The notes under the pieces are model-generated. The model made no database searches and was not told the DNA's origin. It was given only the letters and a program-made list of their open reading frames with translations. The translations under genes were made by a program, and so were the position numbers. Shown piece by piece: positions 57,260 through 64,000 of a stretch of DNA of 64,000 nucleotides. The DNA is from Streptomyces sp. 6-11-2 (GTDB lineage Bacteria; Actinomycetota; Actinomycetes; Streptomycetales; Streptomycetaceae): the NCBI RefSeq assembly GCF_006540305.1, contig NZ_BJOR01000001.1, forward strand, positions 1,116,001 through 1,180,000. The letters are read 5' to 3'. Within the stretch, counting starts at the first letter, position 1. Each line of letters begins with the position of its first letter.

Positions 57260-58660
57260 CTAGTCGAGGTACTGGCAGGTGGAGCGCGGGGTGTAGACGC
57301 CGTGCCCGGCGTGCCCGGTGTACTCCCGCTCGGTGATGACGGGTTCGCCGCGGGAGAGCACGGTCTCCACCCGGCCGGTGATCCGCCTGCCCTCGTACGC
57401 CGAGTAGTCGACGTTCATGTGGTGGGTCTCGGCGGACATGACCTGCTCGGCGTGCGGGTCGTAGATGACGACGTCCGCGTCGGCGCCCGGCGCGATCGTG
57501 CCCTTCTTCGGGTACATGCCGAACATGCGGGCCGGGGTGGCGCAGGCGATCTCGATCCAGCGGCGGCGCGAGATGTGCCCGTCGACGACGGCCTGGTGGA
57601 GCAGGTCCATCCGGTTCTCCACGCCCGGCATGCCGTTGGGGATCTTGGAGAAGTCGCCGCGGCCGAGTTCCTTCTGGCCGGTGAAGCAGAAGGGGCAGTG
57701 GTCGGTGGAGACCACCTGGAGGTCGTTGGTGCGCAGGCCCTTCCACAGGGCCGCCTGGTGCTCCCTGGGGCGAAGGGGCGTCGAGCACACGTACTTGGCG
57801 CCCTCGAAGCCGGGCTCGGCGAGGTTGTCGGTGGACAGGAACAGGTACTGCGGGCAGGTCTCGCCGAAGACGTGCAGTCCCTGGTCGCGTGCCCTGGCCA
57901 GTTCGGCGACCGCCTCCTGCGCCGAGACGTGCACGACGTACAGCGGCGCGCCCGCGACCTGGGCGAGCCGGATGGCGCGGTGGGTGGCCTCGGCCTCCAG
58001 CAGGGCCTTGCGGACCTCTCCGTGGTAGCGCGGGTCGGTCTCGCCGCGGGCCAGTGCCTGTTCGACCAGGACGTCGATGGCGATGCCGTTCTCGGCGTGC
58101 ATCATGATCAGCCCGCCGTTGTCGGCGGCACGCTGCATGGCGCGCAGGATCTGCCCGTCGTCGCTGTAGAAGACTCCCGGGTAGGCCATGAACTGCTTGA
58201 AGGAGGTCACGCCCTCCTCCACCAGGAGGTCCATCTCCTTGAGCGTCTCCTGGTTCACATCGGAGACGATCATGTGGAAGCCGTAGTCGATCGCGCAGTT
58301 GCCCTCGGCCTTGGCGTGCCAGGCGTCCAGGCCCTCGCGCAGGGTTGCGCCGACGGTCTGGATGGCGAAGTCCACGATCGTGGTCGTGCCGCCCCAGGCG
58401 GCGGCCCGGGTGCCGGTCTCGAAGGTGTCCGCGGCGTAGGTGCCGCCGAAGGGCATCTCCATGTGGGTGTGGCCGTCGACCCCGCCCGGGATCACGTACT
58501 TGCCGGTGGCGTCGATGGTCCGCTCGGCGGCGAACGCCCCGGCGGCCGGGGTGCCGGAGGCGGCGAGGGCGGCGATGCGGCCGTCCTCGATCAGGACGTC
58601 GGCGTGGATCTCGTCGGCGGCGGTGATGACGAGGCCGCCGCGGATGACGGTGCGGCTCAT
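57260..58660 (-). CDS. hydA: Dihydropyrimidinase (hydantoinase)
   Basis: 466 residues. Cyclic amidohydrolase with the metal ligands in PGGVDGHTHMEMPFGG, the carboxylated Lys in TSFKQFMAYPG, MMHAENG, YVVHVSAQEA and VVSTDHCPFCFTGQKEL. It opens dihydrouracil, dihydrothymine or hydantoin rings to N-carbamoyl amino acids. ATG at 58660 has AAGGAGAGGGAG upstream. It lies 49 bases after the amidohydrolase gene and is the core of the operon 59552-54591. Confidence 0.96.
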   Translation of the reverse strand: MSRTVIRGGLVITAADEIHADVLIEDGRIAALAASGTPAAGAFAAERTIDATGKYVIPGGVDGHTHMEMPFGGTYAADTFETGTRAAAWGGTTTIVDFAIQTVGATLREGLDAWHAKAEGNCAIDYGFHMIVSDVNQETLKEMDLLVEEGVTSFKQFMAYPGVFYSDDGQILRAMQRAADNGGLIMMHAENGIAIDVLVEQALARGETDPRYHGEVRKALLEAEATHRAIRLAQVAGAPLYVVHVSAQEAVAELARARDQGLHVFGETCPQYLFLSTDNLAEPGFEGAKYVCSTPLRPREHQAALWKGLRTNDLQVVSTDHCPFCFTGQKELGRGDFSKIPNGMPGVENRMDLLHQAVVDGHISRRRWIEIACATPARMFGMYPKKGTIAPGADADVVIYDPHAEQVMSAETHHMNVDYSAYEGRRITGRVETVLSRGEPVITEREYTGHAGHGVYTPRSTCQYLD

Positions 58661-58709
58661 GCTCCCTCTCCTTCCGGTCGGGTGTGCACGGTGGGTCGCG
58701 GGTCCCCGG

Positions 58710-59552
58710 TCAGGGCGCGGTCAGCGGCTCGTACGTGCCCGGGGCGCGGTCGCGGTAGAACTGCCAGCGGTCGCGGACCTCGCGCAGCTTGGCCAGGTCC
58801 AGATCGCGCACCACGAGTTCGGTGTCCTTGTCGCTCGCCGGTTCGCCGACGAACTGCGCCTCCGGGTCCACGAAGTACGAGGTGCCGTAGAAGTCGTTGT
58901 CCCCGTGCTCCTCGACGCCCACCCGGTTGATCGCGCCGACGAAGTACTCGTTGGCGACGGCCGCCGCCGGCTGCTCCAGCTGCCACAGGTAGCCGGACAG
59001 TCCGCGCGAGGTGGCCGACGGATTGAAGACGATCTCGGCGCCGGCCAGTCCGAGGGCCCGCCAGCCCTCCGGGAAGTGCCGGTCGTAGCAGATGTAGACA
59101 CCGATCCTGCCCGCCTTGGTGTCGAAGATCGGCCAGCCGCTGTTGCCGGGCCGGAAGTAGAACTTCTCCCAGAAACCCTTGACCTGCGGGATGTGGGTCT
59201 TGCGGTACTTGCCGAGGTAGGAGCCGTCCGCGTCGATCACGGCGGCGGTGTTGTAGAGGACGCCGGGCTGCTCCTCCTCGTACATCGGCAGCACCAGGAC
59301 GAGGCCGAGTTCCTTCGCGAGCGCCTGGAAGCGCCGGACGATCGGGCCCTCGGGGATCTGCTCGGCGTACTCGTAGAACGCGGGGTCCTGGACCTGGCAG
59401 AAGTACGGTCCGTAGAACAGTTCCTGGAAGCACAGCACCTGGGCGCCCTGCGCGGCCGCGTCGCGGGCCGCCTGCTCGTGGACCTGGATCATGGATTCCT
59501 TGTCGCCGGTCCACGCGGTCTGGAAGAGGGCGGCGCGGATCACCTTGCTCAT
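58710..59552 (-). CDS. Nitrilase-superfamily amidohydrolase, beta-ureidopropionase-like (copy 1)
   Basis: 280 residues. Catalytic triad Glu-Lys-Cys in VLCFQELFYGPYF, GKYRKTHIPQVKGFWEKF and VYICYDRHFPEGWRALGL. The last is the N-carbamoyl-beta-alanine/polyamine amidohydrolase pattern. It should release ammonia and CO2 from the carbamoyl amino acid made by the dihydropyrimidinase. ATG at 59552 with GGAGG 6 bases upstream. It is the first gene of its operon and very close in sequence and length to the gene at 62839. Confidence 0.93.
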   Translation of the reverse strand: MSKVIRAALFQTAWTGDKESMIQVHEQAARDAAAQGAQVLCFQELFYGPYFCQVQDPAFYEYAEQIPEGPIVRRFQALAKELGLVLVLPMYEEEQPGVLYNTAAVIDADGSYLGKYRKTHIPQVKGFWEKFYFRPGNSGWPIFDTKAGRIGVYICYDRHFPEGWRALGLAGAEIVFNPSATSRGLSGYLWQLEQPAAAVANEYFVGAINRVGVEEHGDNDFYGTSYFVDPEAQFVGEPASDKDTELVVRDLDLAKLREVRDRWQFYRDRAPGTYEPLTAP

Positions 59553-59581
59553 CGGGACCTCCACTCGCTGGATGTGCGGGG

Positions 59582-59657
59582 AGCGTAGAAAGCCGGCGGC
59601 TCCGCTTTGAGGTGCACCGTGTCACGTCTGCGGGGGCGGTGCGTGCCACCGTGTCAC
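59582..59657 (-). promoter_or_regulatory. Operon promoter with two CACCGTGTCAC direct repeats
   Basis: On the minus strand TACGCT (59587-59582) is a good -10, while the -35 position (TCAAAG) is poor. The 11-mer CACCGTGTCAC (plus-strand reading) occurs at 59615-59625 and again at 59647-59657, 32 bases apart, or about three helical turns. A weak -35 with paired sites just upstream suggests activator control; PucR is encoded next door. Confidence 0.5.
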
Positions 59658-59707
59658 TCCGGGTCCGTCCCATGTCTCACCACCGTTCTCCCGGCCGTTC
59701 TTCCGGC

Positions 59708-61294
59708 TCACTCCTGTTGCGCGTCGTGCGCGAGGAGCGCGATGTGCACCGAGGCGGCCTGCTCGAAGTCGTCGAGGTCCACCCCGAGGCACGCCTGTAT
59801 GGACTCCAGGCGGCGGTAGAGCGCGGGCCGGGAGACGTGGTGGAGCTGGGCGGTGCGGGACTTGTTGCGGCCCGTGGCGAGGTAGGTGCGCAGCACGGAC
59901 AGCAGGTCGTCGTCGGCCCGTCGCAGCAGGCCGTCCAGTTCCCGCTCGGCGAAGGACTGCACGTGCGGGTCGTCGCGCAGCAGCCGGACCAGGCCGCGCA
60001 GGTGCACGTCCTTCAGGCGTACGACGGCCGGGAGGTCCAGGGCCGCGGCGGAGTCGGCCACGGCCCGGGCGACGTGCCGCGCCTCGCGCAGCCCGGCGGG
60101 CACGTCGTCCCAGACGGTGCGTGCGTCCGCGGCGGCGACGACCGTGCGGTCCGCGCCGGATCCGCCGCGCAGCCGGACCGCGAAGTGCTCGGTGAGGGCG
60201 TCGGCGTCCTGGTCGCGGGCGAGGCTGAGCAGCACGGCGGTGGCGCCCTCGGTCAGCTCGGCGACCAGCCCGGGAAGGCCCAGCAGGCGCAGCAGCCGGT
60301 CGAGTCCGGCCACGTCGCCGTCCGGTACGACCAGCGGTACGAAGCTGCGCCGGTTGACCGGCAGCCCGGCGGCCCGTGCCCGGGGCAGCAGCTGCCGGGC
60401 CGGTACGGCTCCGCCCACGAGGTCGGTGAGCAGGCTCTGCGCGGACTGCTCCTCCCAGGAGCAGCCGGCGTTGCGGCCGAGCATGCGGTGCAGGACGAGG
60501 GCCTCGGCGGCGCGGTCGGCCAGCAGCCGTCCGGTGGCGCTGTCGCCGCGGTGCCCGCACAGCACGATCCGTCCCCACCGCTCACCGCGTCCGCCCAGTT
60601 CGGCGCGGATCCAGCCGTCGCCCTGCCCGGCACCGGCCTGCCGGGCGATGCGCTCCCAGTCCCGCAGCACGTCGTCCACCGCCGACCGTTCCCCCGCCGT
60701 GGCCAGGACGCGGTGGGCGAGGTTGGCGACGACGACGGGGCAGGCGCTGTGCTGGGCGATCTCGTCGAGCAGTGCCTGGAGCGGGGCGCCCGCCGTGATC
60801 AGCGCGGTGAGGGCGGTGCGTACGGCCTCCGACAGGCTGACGGAGGCGAACTTGCGCCGCACCAGCCGGGACTGGACCTCCTCGGTCAGCTCGGCGAAGG
60901 GGAAGGGGCGGTGCAGGACGACCAGGGGCAGCTGGCACCGCTCGGCGGCCCGGCGCATCACGTCCGGCGGCGTGGGGAAGGCCCGGCCCAGGCCCAGTAC
61001 GACGGCCGCGGCCTCCGCGCGGTGCAGGGAGCGGATGTACTCGGCCTGTTTCTCCTCGTCGCCGGCGAGCAGCACGCCGGTGGTGAGGACCATCTCGCCG
61101 CCGCTGAGCATCACGCCGACGTCGGCGGCCTCGGCGACGTGCACCCAGCGCACGGGCCGGTCGAGGTGGCCGGCGCCGGCCACCACCTCGGGCTCCCCCG
61201 CGAGCACCCGCTCCAGGGTGAGGACCTGGCGCACCGACAGGGCGGGTTCCGGCGGGTTCCAGGTGGTCGGGGGTGTGTCCGAGGCGGTGGTCAT
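59708..61294 (-). CDS. PucR-family transcriptional regulator
   Basis: 528 residues. The N-terminal PucR domain (SVRQVLTLERVLAGEPEVVA, VRWVHVAEAADVGVMLSGGE, MVLTTGVLLAGDEEKQAEYI) is followed by a GGDEF-like/CdaR middle part. The C-terminal PucR-type HTH reads RNKSRTAQLHHVSRPALYRR, then LESIQACLGVDLDDFE. Such proteins control purine, pyrimidine and hydantoin use. It lies between the two halves of the pyrimidine cluster and is the obvious local regulator. ATG at 61294. A MITE-like element lies 40 bases upstream. Confidence 0.93.
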   Translation of the reverse strand: MTTASDTPPTTWNPPEPALSVRQVLTLERVLAGEPEVVAGAGHLDRPVRWVHVAEAADVGVMLSGGEMVLTTGVLLAGDEEKQAEYIRSLHRAEAAAVVLGLGRAFPTPPDVMRRAAERCQLPLVVLHRPFPFAELTEEVQSRLVRRKFASVSLSEAVRTALTALITAGAPLQALLDEIAQHSACPVVVANLAHRVLATAGERSAVDDVLRDWERIARQAGAGQGDGWIRAELGGRGERWGRIVLCGHRGDSATGRLLADRAAEALVLHRMLGRNAGCSWEEQSAQSLLTDLVGGAVPARQLLPRARAAGLPVNRRSFVPLVVPDGDVAGLDRLLRLLGLPGLVAELTEGATAVLLSLARDQDADALTEHFAVRLRGGSGADRTVVAAADARTVWDDVPAGLREARHVARAVADSAAALDLPAVVRLKDVHLRGLVRLLRDDPHVQSFAERELDGLLRRADDDLLSVLRTYLATGRNKSRTAQLHHVSRPALYRRLESIQACLGVDLDDFEQAASVHIALLAHDAQQE

Positions 61295-61333
61295 GTCGAC
61301 GTTCCCCTCTGCGTACGGTCCGGTTCGCCTCCG

Positions 61334-61562
61334 CTAGTGCTGTGACCGTAAAGGTTCACCGGCTCGCGACGCCCGGCACGGCACCCCCCCAGCCTTCGGC
61401 CGGGGGTACCCCCACGCCGCGTTGTCGCATCACCCGAGTACATCCAGTGCGCGGGCAATGCTCCGCCTTGCGAGGCTCCCCCACTGCCTGAAGGGCGTGG
61501 GAGGTGCCCCCGGCACCGGACGCCGCGAGCTTCCCGGCAAACCTTTCCGGCCACAGCACTAG
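61334..61562. mobile_element. 229-bp MITE-like element with terminal inverted repeats
   Basis: The ends CTAGTGCTGTG (61334-61344) and CACAGCACTAG (61552-61562) are perfect inverted repeats. The similarity continues inward: ACCGTAAAGGTT on the left matches CCGGAAAGGTT read from the right end. No transposase is encoded. The 5'-TA-containing ends recall IS630/Tc1-type elements, a family attribution I cannot prove. It lies between the aminotransferase and pucR, and its right repeat overlaps the aminotransferase stop codon. Confidence 0.75.
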
Positions 61563-62842
61563 TAGGCGGCGCGCAGTGCGCCCTCCAGGATCGCGGCGCC
61601 CTCCTCGGCCTCCGCGACGGTCAGGGACAGCGGCGGGGCGATGCGCAGGGCGCTGGTGTTGTGTCCGCCGCCCTTGCCGATGAGCAGGCCGTCCCGCCGG
61701 GCCGCCTCCAGCACCGCGGTGGCCGCCTGCGGGTCGGCCTGGTCCGTCCCCGGCCGGGTCAGTTCGACGCCGATCATCAGCCCGCGTCCGCGGACCTCGC
61801 GCACGCCGGGCAGTTGGGCGGCGACGGCCCGCAGCCGCTCGATGAGGAGTCCGCCGACGCGCCGGGCGTTGCCCTGGAGGTCGTGTTCCAGGAGGTAGTT
61901 GAGGTTGGCGAGGCCCGCGGCCATGGTGAGCTGGGTGCCGCCGAAGGTGGAGATGCTGTTGGCGTCCAGGCAGTTCATGATCTCGGCGCGCGCGACGACC
62001 CCGCCGATGGACGTGCCGTTGCCGATGCCCTTGGCGAAGGTGACGATGTCGGGCGGTCCGCTGGATGCGTGCGCCTGCCAGCCCCAGAAGTGGTCGCCGG
62101 TGCGGCCCCAGCCGGTCTGCACCTCGTCGGAGATCCACAGGATGCCGTGCTCCTGGAGCACGTCCCGGAAGGCGGCGTACAGGCCGTCGGGCGGGGAGGT
62201 GAAGCCGCCGACGCCCTGGACGGGCTCGGCGATCAGCGCGGCGGGCGGGCGGGTGTGGCCGAGGAGGTCCCTGAGGTCCTCGACGCAGGCGGCGATGAAC
62301 TCGGCGTCGCTCAGGTGGGCGAACGGGCCGCGGGTGCGTACGCCGCCGTGGACGTACAGCGTCTGGAGCGGGGACAGGGAGGTCGGGGACCAGCCGCGGT
62401 TGCCGGTGATGCCGACGGCGCTGAAGGAGCGCCCGTGGTAGCTGTTGCGCATGGCCAGGACGGTGTTGGCGCGCCGGTACGTCGTCGCCAGCAGCAGGGC
62501 GGTGTCGTTGGCCTCGGTGCCGGAGGTGGTGAAGAACACCCGGGCGTCCGGGATGCCGCTCAACTGGGCGACGCGTTCGGCGAGTTCGACCATCGGGCGG
62601 TTGAGGTAGAGCGTGGAGGAGTGGATGATCCGCCCGGCCTGCTCGGTCACCGCCTTGGTGACCTCGGGCAGCGCGTGGGCGGTCATGGTGGTGAGGATTC
62701 CGCCGAAGAAGTCGAGGTAGCGCCTGCCGTCGGCGTCCCAGACGTGGCGTCCCTCGCCGTGGGTGATCTCGATCGGGTCCTCGTAGTAGAGCGCCAGCCA
62801 GTCGGGTGTGACGGCCCGGTGACGGTCGTACAGGTCGTTCAC
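61559..62842 (-). CDS. Class III PLP-dependent aminotransferase (beta-alanine-type)
   Basis: 427 residues. Class III fold with FFTTSGTEANDTALLLATTY, the Asp of WISDEVQTGWGRTGDHFWGW and the PLP Lys in VTFAKGIGNGTSIGG. In context it should move the amino group of beta-alanine or 3-aminoisobutyrate to pyruvate or 2-oxoglutarate, the last step of reductive pyrimidine breakdown. The start is GTG at 62842, overlapping the upstream amidohydrolase stop by 4 bases (coupled). The TAG stop at 61561-61559 lies inside the terminal repeat of the MITE-like element, so the native 3' end may have been altered. Confidence 0.92.
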   Translation of the reverse strand: MNDLYDRHRAVTPDWLALYYEDPIEITHGEGRHVWDADGRRYLDFFGGILTTMTAHALPEVTKAVTEQAGRIIHSSTLYLNRPMVELAERVAQLSGIPDARVFFTTSGTEANDTALLLATTYRRANTVLAMRNSYHGRSFSAVGITGNRGWSPTSLSPLQTLYVHGGVRTRGPFAHLSDAEFIAACVEDLRDLLGHTRPPAALIAEPVQGVGGFTSPPDGLYAAFRDVLQEHGILWISDEVQTGWGRTGDHFWGWQAHASSGPPDIVTFAKGIGNGTSIGGVVARAEIMNCLDANSISTFGGTQLTMAAGLANLNYLLEHDLQGNARRVGGLLIERLRAVAAQLPGVREVRGRGLMIGVELTRPGTDQADPQAATAVLEAARRDGLLIGKGGGHNTSALRIAPPLSLTVAEAEEGAAILEGALRAAY

Positions 62843-63681
62843 GGCTGCACCAGCCCTTCGTAGGCGTCGGGGCGGCGGTCGCGGTAGAAGGCCCACTGCT
62901 GCCGCACCTCTTCGATGACGTCGAAGTCGAGGTCACGGACGAGGAGTTGCTCCTTGGAGTCGTCGGCGACGTCTCCGACGAACCGTCCGCGGGGGTCGAC
63001 GAAGTAGCTCGTTCCGTAGAAGTCGTTGTCGCCGTACTCCTCCCGGCCGACGCGGTTGATCGCGGCGACGAAGTACTCGTTGGCGACGGCGGCGGCCGGC
63101 TGTTCCAGCTGCCACAGGTAGGCGGACAGGCCGCGGTGGGTGGCGGAGGGGTTGTAGACGAGCTGGGCGCCGTTCAGGCCGAGTTGCCGCCAGCCCTCCG
63201 GGAAGTGGCGGTCGTAGCAGATGTAGACGCCGACCCGGCCGACGGCGGTGTCGAAGACGGGCCAGCCGAGGTTGCCGGGTTTGAAGTAGTACTTCTCCCA
63301 GAAACCCTTGACCTGCGGGATGTGGTGCTTGCGGTACTTGCCGAGGTAGCTGCCGTCGGCGTCGATCACGGCGGCGGTGTTGTAGTAGAAGCCGGACTGC
63401 TCGACCTCGAACACCGGGACGACGATCACCATGCCGGTCTCGCGGGCGAGTTCGCGCATGCGTCGCACCGTGGGCCCGTCCGGCACCGGCTCGGCCCAGC
63501 GGTAGTGCTCCGGCTCCTGGACCTGGCAGAAGTACGGCGCGTTGAAGACTTCCTGGAACCCGATGATCCGGGCACCCTGACGAGCCGCCTCGCGGGCGTG
63601 CTCCTCGTGTTTGGCGACCATGGACTCGGTGTCGCCGGTCCAGGTGGCCTGGACCAGGGCCGCACGGACGACGTTGGCCAT
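62839..63681 (-). CDS. Nitrilase-superfamily amidohydrolase, beta-ureidopropionase-like (copy 2)
   Basis: 280 residues, colinear without gaps with the protein at 58710. The triad is Glu in IIGFQEVFNAPYF, Lys in GKYRKHHIPQVKGFWEKY and Cys in VYICYDRHFPEGWRQLGL. Differences concentrate in the N-terminal 120 residues and the last 60. It may have a different carbamoyl substrate (for example beta-alanine against aminoisobutyrate), but that is a guess. ATG at 63681 has GGAG 7 bases upstream. It forms a two-gene unit with the aminotransferase. Confidence 0.93.
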   Translation of the reverse strand: MANVVRAALVQATWTGDTESMVAKHEEHAREAARQGARIIGFQEVFNAPYFCQVQEPEHYRWAEPVPDGPTVRRMRELARETGMVIVVPVFEVEQSGFYYNTAAVIDADGSYLGKYRKHHIPQVKGFWEKYYFKPGNLGWPVFDTAVGRVGVYICYDRHFPEGWRQLGLNGAQLVYNPSATHRGLSAYLWQLEQPAAAVANEYFVAAINRVGREEYGDNDFYGTSYFVDPRGRFVGDVADDSKEQLLVRDLDFDVIEEVRQQWAFYRDRRPDAYEGLVQP

Positions 63682-63707
63682 GAGCTGCTCCTTCGACGTA
63701 CGTCAGA

Positions 63708-63770
63708 GCCTCTACGCCCGTAGAACAGGCCTAGAGGCACGAACGTAAGCCTCTTCTCCTGGCTTGCCAA
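63708..63770 (-). promoter_or_regulatory. Promoter and nested palindrome upstream of amidohydrolase copy 2
   Basis: On the minus strand TTGGCA (63770-63765), a 17-base spacer and TACGTT (63747-63742) make a good HrdB-type promoter. Just downstream, GCCTCTA and TAGAGGC (63708-63738) form an inverted repeat with a 17-base centre that itself contains TCTACG-CC-CGTAGA. A repressor or activator site at the start of the transcript is likely. Confidence 0.55.
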
Positions 63771-63847
63771 GACCATTGTCGTCAACCCGCGAAGTCAATC
63801 GTGTTTCGCACTCCTGTGGGTGAGCGCGGGGACCGGCGGCAGGGGCG

Positions 63848-64000
63848 TCACGACGAGGCCGGGACCGGGGCACGCGCTCTGGCCAGCAGGTCGTGGGGCG
63901 CCGCGGGGCCGACGGGATCGACCAGGAGTCCGGGAAGCAGCAGCAGCCACAGGGCGGCCAGGCGGTCCTCGATCAGCAGGCGGTCGTCGAGGACGTCGGA
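63848..64000 (-). CDS. 3' end of an unidentified minus-strand gene
   Basis: The last 50 codons of a frame open to the window edge: DVLDDRLLIEDRLAALWLLL, then LPGLLVDPVGPAAPHDLLAR, ending ARAPVPASS and TGA (63850-63848). The leucine-rich helix followed by a short tail resembles the C-terminus of a TetR-type regulator, but this is too short to assign. It reads toward the pyrimidine cluster. Confidence 0.5.
   Translation of the reverse strand, partial: SDVLDDRLLIEDRLAALWLLLLPGLLVDPVGPAAPHDLLARARAPVPASS

Overview
The window is high-GC actinobacterial DNA of Streptomyces type. Most genes start at ATG or GTG behind GGAGG-like sites, some are probably leaderless, third codon positions are strongly GC-biased, and long open shadow frames occur on both strands. 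The gene set (SpoIIE/HATPase phosphatase, DUF397, Scr1-type regulator remnant, crotonyl-CoA carboxylase/reductase, PucR-controlled hydantoinase cluster, F420-type LLM oxidoreductase) fits Streptomyces or a close relative. No rRNA, tRNA, CRISPR or phage genes were seen.

Layout. 1-9.5 kb: minus-strand cell-surface and signalling genes (TagF-like polymerase cut by the window edge, methyltransferase, SpoIIE-type phosphatase, an MFS exporter fused to three carboxypeptidase-regulatory-like repeats, a SRPBCC protein). 9.7-13.7 kb: a radical SAM protein behind a LexA-type box, a secreted tripeptidyl-aminopeptidase-like hydrolase, a Rid protein and a HEAT-repeat protein. 14-23.4 kb: the ethylmalonyl-CoA pathway, with a double 3-hydroxybutyryl-CoA dehydrogenase, a TetR regulator, ccr, meaA, a malyl-CoA-type lyase, a MaoC hydratase and an acyl-CoA dehydrogenase. 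It converts acetyl-CoA-derived crotonyl-CoA to glyoxylate and propionyl-CoA. 23.6-25.1 kb: psd-pssA for phosphatidylethanolamine, closed by a 20-bp perfect terminator hairpin. 25.2-25.8 kb: non-coding GC-rich repeats. 25.8-34.6 kb: glycerate kinase, ADP-ribosylglycohydrolase, lipoprotein, Nudix, a duplicated and partly decayed sirtuin, and DNA alkylation repair (Ogt, Ada-AlkA) with DUF488.

34.6-44.5 kb is the most unusual part, a compact PQQ module. It holds a GAF-LytTR regulator, a KatG whose switch arginine is replaced by leucine, a cupredoxin-like PQQ-associated protein without copper ligands, a PQQ dehydrogenase with the lanthanide Asp-x-Asp signature and no signal peptide, a complete pqqABCDE set (pqqA is a 37-codon gene), and a MntP-like metal exporter. 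I read it as one alcohol- or aldehyde-oxidising system that makes its own cofactor, inserted between DNA-repair and housekeeping genes.

44.6-54.5 kb: macro-domain protein, FAD oxidoreductase, inositol-phosphatase-like protein, gamma-glutamyltransferase-like protein, lipoproteins, DUF397 with a decayed partner, septum-formation-type membrane protein, and a lipoate ligase with permuted domain order. 54.6-63.7 kb: reductive pyrimidine or hydantoin catabolism on the minus strand (NCS1 permease, F420-type LLM oxidoreductase, dihydropyrimidinase, two paralogous ureidopropionase-like amidohydrolases, class III aminotransferase, PucR regulator), interrupted by a 229-bp MITE-like element whose terminal repeat supplies the aminotransferase stop codon. 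The window ends in the 3' end of an unidentified minus-strand gene.
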